Shown here: positions 41,988-51,096 of the stretch, piece after piece | Numbering within the stretch: position 1 is the stretch's first letter | Layout: each line of letters starts with the position of its first letter | Assembly: GCA_943371005.1 (NCBI GenBank) | Contig: CALRTB020000006.1 | Location: forward strand, 62,001-126,000 | Source of the DNA: MRBY01 sp943371005 | Lineage (GTDB): Bacteria > Cyanobacteriota > Cyanobacteriia > Cyanobacteriales > MRBY01 | Length of the DNA stretch: 64,000 bases | Direction: 5' to 3' | The notes under the pieces: generated by a model | Database searches by the model: none | Seen by the model: the letters and a program-made list of their open reading frames with translations, nothing else | Told to the model about the DNA's origin: nothing | Position numbers and translations under genes: made by a program

Positions 41988-43592
41988 TTAATCGGCGTTA
42001 CTCCCCACGAGGGCATCATATTCCGCGCGGAAATAGCGCAGGGTACTCAAAATTGGATTGGGCGCACTCTGTCCCAACCCACACAAGCTGGCTTCCTTGA
42101 CCATGTAACAAAGCTGTTCGAGCAGTTCAATGTCCTTGGGTTCAGCCTGTCCCTTGAGCATTTTGCTGAGTAGCCCCGACATTTGCACCGTTCCGGCACG
42201 GCAGGGGATACATTTGCCGCAGGATTCGCACTGACAAAATTCCATGTAAAATTTCGCCACATCGACCATGCTGGTGGCTTCGTCCATGACGATCATGCCG
42301 CCGGAACCCATCATCGTGCCGAGTTTAATTAAAGAATCGTATTCGATGGGGGTATCAAGATATTCAGCGGGAATGCAGCCACCGGAGGGGCCTCCGGTTT
42401 GGACGGATTTGACTGTGCCACCGTCGGGAATGCCACCGCCCATTTGCTCGACAATTTGCCGGACGGGGGTTCCCATCGGTACTTCAATCAAGCCATTATT
42501 TTTCACTTTTCCGGTGAGGGCAAAAACCTTTGTGCCTTTGCTTTTTTCGGTACCGATGCTGCTAAACCAGTCTGCGCCTTCACGGATGATCGGAACGATA
42601 TTGGCGTAGGTTTCGACGTTGTTGATTAGGGTGGGATGTCCCCATAGTCCAGACTGGGCGGGGTAGGGGGGTCTGGGTCTGGGGGTTCCCCGTCCGCCTT
42701 CGATGGAGGCAATTAGGGCGGTTTCTTCGCCACAAACGAATGCGCCCGCACCAATACGGATATCGATGGTGAAATTGAAGGGGGAATTAAAGATCTGACT
42801 GCCGAGTAAGCCTTTGCTCTTGGCTTGTTTGATCGCTTTTTCGAGCCGTTGGATCGCGAGGGGATATTCGGCGCGGATGTAGATATACCCGTGGTTTGCG
42901 CCTACGGCATAGCCGGCGATCGCCATTCCTTCGAGAACCCGGTGGGGGTCACTTTCGAGCACCGCCCGATCCATAAATGCCCCCGGATCTCCTTCGTCGG
43001 CATTACAGACGACATATTTTTGATCCCCCGGCATTTTGGCGACGGTCGCCCATTTCAAGCCCGTGGGATAGCCACCGCCGCCGCGCCCCCGTAGCCCACT
43101 CTGGGTAATTTCTTCAACCACCTCCGTCGGAGTCATGTCTTCGAGGACTTGGTGCAATGACCGATAGCCGCCCCGTGCAATGTAGGCTTCAATCCGTTCG
43201 GGGTCAATTTTGCCGCTATTTTCCAGCACCACGGGTTTTTGTAATGTGAAAAATGGGGCTTGGCGATCGCAAATTTCCAGCTTCTCCGAGGGGGTTTCCC
43301 CGATGGCTGCCGCCACAATGTCCCCCGCCACCTCCGGCACAACCTGCTGAAAACAAGTCTCATCACTCACATCCACCAAGGGCGCAAACCCGCAGAGTTT
43401 CATACAACCGACGGGAACCACCTCCAGGCGATCGCCCAAATTTTTTTCCTGAATCCGTTTTTCCAGCTCCTCCTTTACCGCCAAACTGCCCGAAGACATA
43501 CAACCCGCCGCCGTACAACAGCGAATCTGAATTTTTGTGTGGCTGTCCTGTTCCGCTTCCGCAATTTCAAATAATTCCGCTAAATCCGTCAT
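41988..43592 (-). CDS. hoxF: Hydrogenase diaphorase subunit HoxF
   Basis: HoxF binds NAD(P)H, FMN and Fe-S clusters and is the electron entry point. The 534-residue protein has an N-terminal thioredoxin-like [2Fe-2S] domain (IQIRCCTAAGCMSSG, CMKLCGFAPLV), the FMN and NADH-binding core (GLRGRGGGGYPTGLKW, CNADEGDPGAFMDR) and the C-terminal 4Fe-4S site (ESCGKCIPCRAGT). It is homologous to complex I NuoF. The start is ATG 43592, with an in-frame GTG at 43604 also possible. It follows hoxE after 55 bases. Confidence 0.97.
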   Translation of the reverse strand: MTDLAELFEIAEAEQDSHTKIQIRCCTAAGCMSSGSLAVKEELEKRIQEKNLGDRLEVVPVGCMKLCGFAPLVDVSDETCFQQVVPEVAGDIVAAAIGETPSEKLEICDRQAPFFTLQKPVVLENSGKIDPERIEAYIARGGYRSLHQVLEDMTPTEVVEEITQSGLRGRGGGGYPTGLKWATVAKMPGDQKYVVCNADEGDPGAFMDRAVLESDPHRVLEGMAIAGYAVGANHGYIYIRAEYPLAIQRLEKAIKQAKSKGLLGSQIFNSPFNFTIDIRIGAGAFVCGEETALIASIEGGRGTPRPRPPYPAQSGLWGHPTLINNVETYANIVPIIREGADWFSSIGTEKSKGTKVFALTGKVKNNGLIEVPMGTPVRQIVEQMGGGIPDGGTVKSVQTGGPSGGCIPAEYLDTPIEYDSLIKLGTMMGSGGMIVMDEATSMVDVAKFYMEFCQCESCGKCIPCRAGTVQMSGLLSKMLKGQAEPKDIELLEQLCYMVKEASLCGLGQSAPNPILSTLRYFRAEYDALVGSNAD

Positions 43593-43647
43593 CTTTTCCG
43601 CCACGCCTCAATTTCAAAATCTCGATATCCAAATCATTCATCACGAC

Positions 43648-44139
43648 TCATGTTTTTACGGATAACTGCTTTAGCCTTGCCATCACCGCTTTAGAAGTTT
43701 GTTTCCCGCAGACCTCATCGTCATAAACCACCGCTGGCGCAATACCGCAGGCCCCAATACACCGTGCCGTCACCAGCGAAATTTGGTCATCCGGTGTTGT
43801 TTCCCCCGGTTTAATGTGGAGGGTTTCATCAATTTTGTCGAGGAGTTGTTGGGAGCCTTTCACGTAGCACGCTGTCCCCAAACAGACAACACAGGTGTGT
43901 TTCCCCTTCGGTTTTAGGGAAAAAAGATGGTAAAACGTCGCCACCCCGTACACCCGACTCAGGGGCAATTTCAACCCCCGCGCCACATATTCCAGCACCT
44001 CATCCTCGAGGTAGCCAAAGACTTCTTGGGCCTTGTGCAGAATCTCGATCAGGGTATCTTGGCGATACTGGTTCCGTTTCATGGTGACTTCAAGTACCCG
44101 AAAACGTTTGTCTGCAGGAACCGCATGGGGAATGGCCAT
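43648..44139 (-). CDS. hoxE: Hydrogenase diaphorase subunit HoxE
   Basis: HoxE is a thioredoxin-like [2Fe-2S] subunit related to NuoE and may connect the enzyme to ferredoxin or the membrane. The 163-residue protein has the cluster ligands in CVVCLGTACYVKG and ARCIGACGIAP, and the family segment GVATFYHLFSLKPKGKH. The long start at 44139 is preferred, as other HoxE proteins have a similar N-terminal extension before MKRNQYRQD; ATG 44082 is the shorter choice. It is the first gene of the hoxEFUY run. Confidence 0.96.
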   Translation of the reverse strand: MAIPHAVPADKRFRVLEVTMKRNQYRQDTLIEILHKAQEVFGYLEDEVLEYVARGLKLPLSRVYGVATFYHLFSLKPKGKHTCVVCLGTACYVKGSQQLLDKIDETLHIKPGETTPDDQISLVTARCIGACGIAPAVVYDDEVCGKQTSKAVMARLKQLSVKT

Positions 44140-44458
44140 GGTAATTGTCTCAAATGACAGTAAAAATGAGGCGACGATCTCTCCGAGACCTGCTTTGTGG
44201 TACGCCTTCGCTTTTATCTTAAAAAGGATTGATCTTAAGAATCAATTAAACCCCTTTAAACCCTGGAATTCTACAGAAAAATTTAAACTTCTTCTTTGAA
44301 ATGTTAAGTCTTACAAACGAATCTCAAGCATATAAAAATTAGCCCAAGCTTTTAACGAATTAATGTAAATCTGATCAGGCCATAAAAACAATTATTTTGT
44401 TGTTTAATTCCAGCAAATTTAGCAGCCAATAATCTTGTATCAATGCACTAAAAAAGAC
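44140..44458. other. hox operon upstream region
   Basis: 319 AT-rich bases between the hypE stop and hoxE, all minus-strand genes. This is the most likely site of the hox promoter, which in studied cyanobacteria is controlled by LexA and AbrB-type proteins. A 17-base palindrome lies at 44229-44245. No gene was found. Confidence 0.6.
44229..44245. promoter_or_regulatory. Palindrome upstream of hoxE, candidate operator
   Basis: TTGAT CTTAAGA ATCAA has perfect 5-base arms around a central CTTAAGA, about 90 bases before the hoxE start. The size suits a dimeric regulator, but it does not match the NtcA consensus, and I cannot name the protein. Confidence 0.35.
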
Positions 44459-45505
44459 TTAACAAATTCGAGGTAACTGTTCACCACTCAGCCGTTCTAA
44501 AATGCGTGTCACCCCCAAGTCATTTTCAACAATTACCGGGGCGATCGCCAAATGCTGTTCCCCACAGTTTTGGGTTGTCACGAGGCCAATTTGGCGGGCG
44601 TTGGCATTGTAATGCTGCAAAATAGCCAAGCCTTTAGCCGCCCTCGCCTCTGGCAAAATCACCACAAACCGCCCCTCATTGGCAATGTGCACCGGGTCAA
44701 ACCCGAAGATTTCGCAGGCCCCGCGCACTGCTTCGGTTACGGGAATTTGCTTGCTGTAGACTTTGAACTGATGCCCAGCGGCGATCGCCAATTCGTTTAA
44801 CACCGCCCCTAGGCCACCCCGGGTCACATCTCGCAAACAATGGATCTCAATTCCCGCTTTTAACAAATCTTGCACCGGTTCCACCAAGGGAGCACAGTCG
44901 CTTTCGATGGTCGTTTCAAAGGCTAAACCCTCCCGCTGAGCCATGATCGCAATTCCGTGGCGACCCAAGTCCCCACTAACTAAAATCGCATCCCCAGGGG
45001 CGATCGCCTTTGGTTGAATCTTAAGCCCCGATTTAATCACCCCAACACCCGACGTATTAATAAAAATGCCGTCCCCTTTTCCCCGTTCCACCACCTTCGT
45101 ATCCCCCGTGACAATCTGTACCCCGACTGCTTGGGCCGCCTGTTGCATCGAAATCACAATCCGCCAGAGGGTTTCTAAGGGTAAACCTTCCTCCAAAATA
45201 AAACCCACACTCAGATACAAGGGTCGCGCTCCCGCCATCGCCAAATCGTTTACCGTGCCATAAACTGCTAATTTGCCAATGTCTCCCCCCGGAAAAAAGA
45301 GGGGCTGCACCACATAGGAATCCGTCGTCAAGGCCAATTCTCCGGCTGGCATGGTTAACTGGGCCGCATCATGGCTTGTGCAGGATTTCCCGAAGGCTGT
45401 GGCAAACATTTTGTCGATGAGATCCTGCATTAGTTTGCCGCCACCACCATGGGCCAACAGCACGTGGGACGTATTTTGTAAGGGAATCGGACAGGTTAAA
45501 TCCAT
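44459..45505 (-). CDS. hypE: Hydrogenase maturation factor HypE
   Basis: HypE dehydrates its C-terminal thiocarbamate to a thiocyanate, delivering cyanide ligands to iron on HypCD. The 348-residue protein has the PurM-like ATP-binding fold (LLAHGGGGKLMQDLI, TDSYVVQPLFFPGGDIG) and ends exactly in LPRIC, the reactive terminal cysteine. ATG 45505 (MDLTCPIPLQN) is the likely start; the frame extends to 45574 without support. It is separated from the other hyp genes and sits upstream of hoxE, divergent from ureC. Confidence 0.96.
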   Translation of the reverse strand: MDLTCPIPLQNTSHVLLAHGGGGKLMQDLIDKMFATAFGKSCTSHDAAQLTMPAGELALTTDSYVVQPLFFPGGDIGKLAVYGTVNDLAMAGARPLYLSVGFILEEGLPLETLWRIVISMQQAAQAVGVQIVTGDTKVVERGKGDGIFINTSGVGVIKSGLKIQPKAIAPGDAILVSGDLGRHGIAIMAQREGLAFETTIESDCAPLVEPVQDLLKAGIEIHCLRDVTRGGLGAVLNELAIAAGHQFKVYSKQIPVTEAVRGACEIFGFDPVHIANEGRFVVILPEARAAKGLAILQHYNANARQIGLVTTQNCGEQHLAIAPVIVENDLGVTRILERLSGEQLPRIC

Positions 45506-45713
45506 GGAGGGTGTATTGCTTGTTTTTTCGTTTAAGGTAGCGTCTCTCCAAGGGAAAAAGAACCCCGCTATCACTCCGGCAATGAAAGTTAAAATCCTGA
45601 GTCGTCTGGATGAAATATCGCCGATCTAACAAGTTGTCTCAGCTACGGTTCGGGGCTTGGGAGATGGGGTAATCTGGACTGAGAATTGAGCCTCAACGCA
45701 AGAAGGAGTCCCC

Positions 45714-47423
45714 ATGAGTTACCGGATGTCGCGCCGCGCCTATGCAGAAACCTATGGCCCCACGGTGGGCGATCGCCTGCGCTTGGCAGATACGGAACTG
45801 TGGCTGGAAGTAGAACAAGATTTCACCACCTATGGGGATGAGGTGAAGTTTGGGGGCGGCAAAGTGATCCGCGATGGCATGGGGCAATCCGCTGTGACCC
45901 GTGCTGATGGAGCGATGGATACCGTAATTACCAATGCCCTAATTGTGGACTGGTGGGGCATTGTCAAGGCGGATGTCGGCATTAAAGACGGCAAAATCCA
46001 CAAAATTGGGAAGGCAGGCAACCCTGACATTCAAGACAATATCGACATCATTATCGGCCCCGGCACCGAGGCGATCGCTGGCGAAGGACACATCCTCACC
46101 GCTGGGGCCATCGATAGCCATGTGCACTTTATCTGTCCTCAGCAAATTGAAACGGCGATCGCCTCTGGAATCACCACGATGATCGGCGGCGGCACTGGTC
46201 CCGCCACAGGCACCAATGCGACCACCTGCACCCCTGGGGAATGGCACATTTTCCGGATGCTCGAAGCAGCGGAAGGGTTTCCGATAAATTTGGGATTTAC
46301 AGGGAAGGGCAACAGCGCCAAACCGGAAGGACTAATCGAACAGGTTCGTGCTGGGGTGATCGGCCTGAAACTCCACGAAGACTGGGGCACAACTCCCGCC
46401 GCCATCGACAATTGCCTTTCTGTCGCCGATCAGTTTGATGTCCAGGTCGCAATCCACACCGACACCCTCAACGAAGCGGGCTTTGTGGAAGATACCATTG
46501 CGGCCTTTAAAAATCGCGTCATCCACACCTATCACACCGAGGGGGCTGGGGGCGGCCACGCGCCGGACATTATTAAAGTCTGTGGTGAAGCGAACGTGTT
46601 GCCCTCTTCAACCAATCCCACCCGTCCCTATACCCTCAACACCCTGGAAGAACACCTGGATATGTTGATGGTCTGTCACCACTTGGATCGCAGCATCCCC
46701 GAAGATGTCGCCTTTGCGGAATCACGCATCCGCCGGGAAACCATCGCCGCTGAAGATATTTTGCATGACCTGGGGGCCTTTAGCATGATTTCCTCCGATT
46801 CCCAGGCCATGGGGCGCGTCGGAGAAACGATCATTCGCACCTGGCAAACAGCCCACAAAATGAAAGTCCAGCGGGGCACTCTAGCCGAGGACGTTGGGGA
46901 TAACGATAATTTCCGCATTAAACGCTACGTTGCCAAATACACGATCAACCCAGCAATTACCCACGGCATTTCTAATTACGTCGGTTCCATTGAGGAAGGA
47001 AAATATGCGGATCTTTGTCTCTGGAAACCTGCTTTCTTTGGCGTCAAACCAGAATTGGTGATCAAAGGTGGGGCGATCGCCTACGCCCAGATGGGAGATC
47101 CCAATGCCAGCATCCCAACGCCTCAACCCGTCCACATGCGGCCAATGTTTGCCAATTTCGGCAAAGTAATGCAGTCCACGGCTTTGACCTTTGTTTCCCA
47201 ATCGGCCATGGAAGCGGATGTGGCGACACGATTGGGCCTCCAGAGAACCGTTTTACCCGTTGCCAACTGCCGCAACCTGACGAAACGCGATCTGAAGTTA
47301 AATGATTATCTGCCTAGAATGGAAGTAGATCCTGAAACCTACCATGTGCGAGCAGATGGAGAAATGCTCGTCTGTGAACCGGCCACTATTTTACCCATGG
47401 CCCAACGTTACTTTTTGTTTTAA
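45714..47423 (+). CDS. ureC: Urease alpha (catalytic) subunit
   Basis: Urease splits urea to ammonia and CO2 using two nickel ions. The 569-residue protein starts MSYRMSRRAYAETYGPTVGD and has all metal-site segments: SHVHFICPQQ, the carbamylated lysine in GLKLHEDWG, HTDTLNEAGF, HTYHTEGAGGGHAPD, and the flap MVCHHLDRSIPEDVAFAESR. A strong AAGGAG ribosome site precedes the ATG. No ureA, ureB or accessory gene is adjacent, in line with the dispersed urease genes of many cyanobacteria. It is divergent from hypE. Confidence 0.98.
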   Translation: MSYRMSRRAYAETYGPTVGDRLRLADTELWLEVEQDFTTYGDEVKFGGGKVIRDGMGQSAVTRADGAMDTVITNALIVDWWGIVKADVGIKDGKIHKIGKAGNPDIQDNIDIIIGPGTEAIAGEGHILTAGAIDSHVHFICPQQIETAIASGITTMIGGGTGPATGTNATTCTPGEWHIFRMLEAAEGFPINLGFTGKGNSAKPEGLIEQVRAGVIGLKLHEDWGTTPAAIDNCLSVADQFDVQVAIHTDTLNEAGFVEDTIAAFKNRVIHTYHTEGAGGGHAPDIIKVCGEANVLPSSTNPTRPYTLNTLEEHLDMLMVCHHLDRSIPEDVAFAESRIRRETIAAEDILHDLGAFSMISSDSQAMGRVGETIIRTWQTAHKMKVQRGTLAEDVGDNDNFRIKRYVAKYTINPAITHGISNYVGSIEEGKYADLCLWKPAFFGVKPELVIKGGAIAYAQMGDPNASIPTPQPVHMRPMFANFGKVMQSTALTFVSQSAMEADVATRLGLQRTVLPVANCRNLTKRDLKLNDYLPRMEVDPETYHVRADGEMLVCEPATILPMAQRYFLF

Positions 47424-47514
47424 AAATTACCTCATTAAACAGAATAAAGACTCTTGATATTGGCTTCAAACCAATGTTGATTGTCTATCGGCTTAATGAA
47501 ATCGGAGATCGATA

Positions 47515-48093
47515 ATGATTTCTACAGTCCCTCAACTTTTTACGGTAGAAGATTATCTCGAACAGGAAGCGAGATCAGCCTTAAGACATGAATTCATTCA
47601 AGGAAAAATTATTCCCATGGCAGGGGCTTCAGCAAATCACAATCGTTTGACTTTAAATCTAAGTCGCTTATTGCCGTTTGAAATCAGCGATCGCCAATAC
47701 GAAATCTTCGTCAGTGATATGCGCCTTTGGTTACCAGATGTGGCTAGTTATCTTTATCCTGATGTGATGATGATTGAAGGCGCACCAATTTTTCTGGACA
47801 AGAGCCAAATGGCAGTGACAAACCCCTCTATGATTGCTGAGGTACTTTCTAATTCCACCGAAGGATTTGATAAAAATCAAAAATTTGCCTTTTATCGCAC
47901 AATTCCCCAATTACAGGAGTATTTGTTAATCGATCAGACTTGCCCACGGGTAGAGCTTTATCAAAAGGTAGGCGATCGCCAATGGCTATTAACCGAATTA
48001 ATGGGGGAAAATGCCGTCATTAAATTCAAGTTTGCTGCGCTAGAAATTAAACTTTCAGAATTGTATCAACGGGTTAACTTTGTTGAAAATTAA
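47515..48093 (+). CDS. Uma2 family (DUF820) endonuclease-like protein, second copy
   Basis: The 192-residue protein belongs to the same Uma2/DUF820 family as the gene at 37314, but is distant in sequence. Conserved segments are FTVEDYLEQEARSALRHEFI, SDMRLWLPDVASYLYPDVMM, PSMIAEVLSNSTEGFDKNQK and LQEYLLIDQTCPRVELYQ, which include the PD-(D/E)XK-type acidic residues. It lies between ureC and the PIN-PhoH gene in an AT-rich pocket. No flanking duplication was found here, unlike the copy in the hox-hyp operon. Function unknown. Confidence 0.88.
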   Translation: MISTVPQLFTVEDYLEQEARSALRHEFIQGKIIPMAGASANHNRLTLNLSRLLPFEISDRQYEIFVSDMRLWLPDVASYLYPDVMMIEGAPIFLDKSQMAVTNPSMIAEVLSNSTEGFDKNQKFAFYRTIPQLQEYLLIDQTCPRVELYQKVGDRQWLLTELMGENAVIKFKFAALEIKLSELYQRVNFVEN

Positions 48094-48221
48094 CTACATA
48101 AATACTTTATTAACCCATCAGCTCAGTTCTCCCTAAAAGAATTTTTATTGCAAAGGTAACACTGAAGGGATCAAACAGAGGACGATAGAACTATGAGCTA
48201 TTGATTCCCTGGCAGGTCTCT

Positions 48222-49547
48222 ATGAAAAAAGTCTTTGTCCTGGATACGAATGTCTTGCTCCATGATCCCAAGGCGATGTTGTCCTTTGTGGATAACGAAG
48301 TGGTCTTGCCGATTACGATTATTGAAGAATTAGACCGCTTCAAAAAACAAGTCGATTCCATTGGTCGTAATGCTCGGCAAGTTTCCCGTACCCTTGATGC
48401 CCTCAGCCATGGGGGATCTTTGGTGCAGGGAATCGCCCTTGAACAGGGCGGATTACTCCGGGTGGCCCTCTGTAAACCCGAAATTCTCAAAACCTTACCA
48501 ACGGAATTGGCAGGGGATTCTGGTGATAACGAAATCTTAGCGGTGGCCCTGACGGAACAAAATAGTTGTCAATGTCCGGTTGTTCTTGTCAGTAAGGACA
48601 CAAATCTGCGCATTAAAGCCGGGGTCTTGGGTCTGACCACAGAGGATTATGAAACGGGCAAGGTCAACCTCGATGAGTTTTATGGGGGAACGGCGGAAGT
48701 TTTCGTTGATTCCGAGGCGATCGCCAAATTTTACCAAGACGGAACTGTTACCCTACCCGAAAGCTTTTTTCCCAATCAGGCGGTGACCCTCGTTGATCGC
48801 CTGAAGCCAACCCATACCGGCCTGGGCATTTGTCGTGACGACGAGCATCAGGTGGTGCCTCTCAATAAAGCAACAAAAGCCCCGGTTTCTAATATCCAAG
48901 CGCGCAACCGTGAACAGAAATTTGCTCTGGAATTACTGCTGCGGGATGAGATTCAACTGGTAACTTTAGTCGGGAAAGCGGGCACGGGTAAAACCCTCTT
49001 GGCCCTCGCTGCTGGGGTAGCGAAAGTGGCCGGGGAACGACTTTATAATCAACTGCTAATCTCGCGGCCCATTGTGCCCATGGGGAAAGATTTAGGCTAC
49101 CTGCCGGGGGAAATCAAAGAGAAACTGACTCCCTGGATGCAGCCGCTCTATGACAATTTAGATCTGATTTTCAATACCCAAGATCTCAAAGACAAACCGC
49201 GTCACTGGCGGCACGGCTACGAAGAACTGATGGAATTGGGATTATTGCAAATTGAACCCTTGACCTACATCCGGGGCCGCACGATTCCCCGACAAATTCT
49301 GATCGTTGATGAGGCCCAAAATTTAACACCTCACGAGGTGAAAACGATTTTGACCCGGGCCGGGGAAGGCACCAAGATTATCCTCACCGGGGACGTGGAG
49401 CAGATTGATAATCCCTATGTGGATGCGTCCAGTAATGGCTTGACCTATGTGGTGGAAAAATTCAAACAGGAGGCGATCGCCGGTCACATTACTCTACTCA
49501 AGGGCGAGCGATCGCCATTAGCAGAACGGGCCTCAATCCTGCTCTAA
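48222..49547 (+). CDS. PIN domain and PhoH-type ATPase fusion
   Basis: The 441-residue protein has an N-terminal PIN nuclease domain (VFVLDTNVLLHDPKAML, the aspartates at 8 and near 95; SKDTNLRIKA) and a C-terminal PhoH-type P-loop ATPase (LVGKAGTGKTLLALAAGVA, ILIVDEAQNLTP, TGDVEQID). In mycobacteria this fusion has RNA helicase and RNase activity. A role in RNA turnover is likely. ATG 48222 places the PIN domain at the N-terminus. The catalytic PIN acidic residues appear intact. Confidence 0.93.
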   Translation: MKKVFVLDTNVLLHDPKAMLSFVDNEVVLPITIIEELDRFKKQVDSIGRNARQVSRTLDALSHGGSLVQGIALEQGGLLRVALCKPEILKTLPTELAGDSGDNEILAVALTEQNSCQCPVVLVSKDTNLRIKAGVLGLTTEDYETGKVNLDEFYGGTAEVFVDSEAIAKFYQDGTVTLPESFFPNQAVTLVDRLKPTHTGLGICRDDEHQVVPLNKATKAPVSNIQARNREQKFALELLLRDEIQLVTLVGKAGTGKTLLALAAGVAKVAGERLYNQLLISRPIVPMGKDLGYLPGEIKEKLTPWMQPLYDNLDLIFNTQDLKDKPRHWRHGYEELMELGLLQIEPLTYIRGRTIPRQILIVDEAQNLTPHEVKTILTRAGEGTKIILTGDVEQIDNPYVDASSNGLTYVVEKFKQEAIAGHITLLKGERSPLAERASILL

Positions 49548-49556
49548 TAAATCATC

Positions 49557-51041
49557 CTAGGGCAGCCAACGGGGATAAACTCCCGCAAAGGGCAGGGCCT
49601 CCAATTGGGTTTGGTCAGGGGTTTCACCGGGAACGATGAGCCAAAGTTGCCCCCCGGCGATCGCCTCCCCGGAAGCTGTGCGGAAAAAAGGCTCTTCCAC
49701 GTCGGTAATATCCGTCACCACTTGGCTAAACAGCAACCCCAAGCCATCGGGGGCCATGCTGAGGGCAATATCTTGGTATTGGGTCAACTGGGCGAGGCGA
49801 TAGACCGTCTGGGTTTCGAGATCAATTTGAGCAAAATAGGGTTGCTCCCGGTATTCATCCCCAGGGATTAACTCCGTTAGCAAACAATAAAGCTGGGTTT
49901 CAGTGGGGTTAAAGTCGCAATCTAACACCGATCCATCCGTATCGAGGAGCTTTTGTTCCTGGTCGCGGCTATTGACCAAGTACAGCGATCGCCGGTAACG
50001 CAATTCTGGATTATCACTGTTGAAATCTACCAGCACTGCCGTTGTTCCATCGGGCGAAAACGTCACTACCTGACCAAAGCGGGGCAAAAAGTCGAGGGGT
50101 TCTTCCTGGATATCCTCTAGGGAAAAAATACCAATCCCTTTCCCCTGGGGTAGGGCAATGGTTTTTCCGTCCGGGGCGATCGCAAAATCTCCCCCTGACA
50201 ATCCCAAAGGTTTCGGCTCTTCCCCAGGAACCACTAACCACAGCCCAAAGTCTGCCGGATCATCTCGCTTGACCCGTTGCACGGCGATCGCCTCCCCATC
50301 TGCTGCAAGCTGAAACTGCAAATTTTGGTAGGTGCGATTATCTAAAACCAGTTCCAAGTCCGAGGACACATCGTCTTCTCCCAGACCCGTACTCACTCGA
50401 TAAAGCTGACTATCCTGAATCCCTTCTGCTGGGCGCGTCCGGTCTACCGCACTAAACAAAATGGCTTTCCCCTCTGGATACACCTGGAAGTCCAGCACCA
50501 CCAAGTTCGGCGGCGTTAAAACGCGTTTTTCATCCTTTGTCCAGTTGTATAAAATTAACCGCCCTTTTTCTTCTTGGGTCTCATCGGTGCCCACATAGGC
50601 CAGGGCGCGATCGCGGGTGCGAAAACTGCTGGAAAATGGCTGCATTGTTTTCCCCAAATTCCCAGAAGCTGCAAATTTTTCCCGCGCCCCCCGCAATGTC
50701 AGTTGATAATCCTGGCCATAGGGAGCCGGAGCCAATAACGTATAGGCCAAACGCTTACCCGCCCAACTCGTCTTGCCAGGAAGCGGTGGGTCAATGACTA
50801 AATTTTCTTCAACACCCACCGCATCCATCGGTCGGTCGAAGGTCAAAATAAACGCCGTATCATCACCGCCAATGCGTTGCTCCTGCCAGGAAAATTCTCG
50901 CACCCTTGGCCCAGTATTAATTGGACAATCCACGCCACACAGTTGCTCACCACCAACACCGATGCCGATCATCAAGCTAAAAATCACGATCAACAGGAAG
51001 GCAAGACGATCAATGCGGGTCATGGTTTTCAAAACGGTCAT
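49557..51041 (-). CDS. Signal-anchored Ig-like/beta-propeller protein, paralogue 1
   Basis: The 494-residue protein has one N-terminal membrane segment (AFLLIVIFSLMIGIGVGGEQ), an Ig-like domain resembling the SbsA type (about 45-140; FSWQEQRIGGDDTAFILTFD, PPLPGKTSWAGKRLAYTL) and a C-terminal propeller-like part (about 150-490; LILYNWTKDEKRVLTPPNLV, DGKTIALPQGKG, SPDGTTAVLVDF, TETQLYCLLTEL). No catalytic motif is seen. It is a tandem paralogue of the next gene, 55 bases upstream, with the same layout. Periplasmic and probably anchored. Function not recognised. Confidence 0.85.
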   Translation of the reverse strand: MTVLKTMTRIDRLAFLLIVIFSLMIGIGVGGEQLCGVDCPINTGPRVREFSWQEQRIGGDDTAFILTFDRPMDAVGVEENLVIDPPLPGKTSWAGKRLAYTLLAPAPYGQDYQLTLRGAREKFAASGNLGKTMQPFSSSFRTRDRALAYVGTDETQEEKGRLILYNWTKDEKRVLTPPNLVVLDFQVYPEGKAILFSAVDRTRPAEGIQDSQLYRVSTGLGEDDVSSDLELVLDNRTYQNLQFQLAADGEAIAVQRVKRDDPADFGLWLVVPGEEPKPLGLSGGDFAIAPDGKTIALPQGKGIGIFSLEDIQEEPLDFLPRFGQVVTFSPDGTTAVLVDFNSDNPELRYRRSLYLVNSRDQEQKLLDTDGSVLDCDFNPTETQLYCLLTELIPGDEYREQPYFAQIDLETQTVYRLAQLTQYQDIALSMAPDGLGLLFSQVVTDITDVEEPFFRTASGEAIAGGQLWLIVPGETPDQTQLEALPFAGVYPRWLP

Positions 51042-51096
51042 AGGATTTGCGGGGACTGATGGCCCTCGTTCAGGAAAAGTGCATCAAAAACGTATC

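Noticed and set aside
47424..48221. Second Uma2 gene as an insertion with flanking repeats
   Set aside because: I compared the sequence on both sides and saw no direct repeat like that around the first Uma2 gene.
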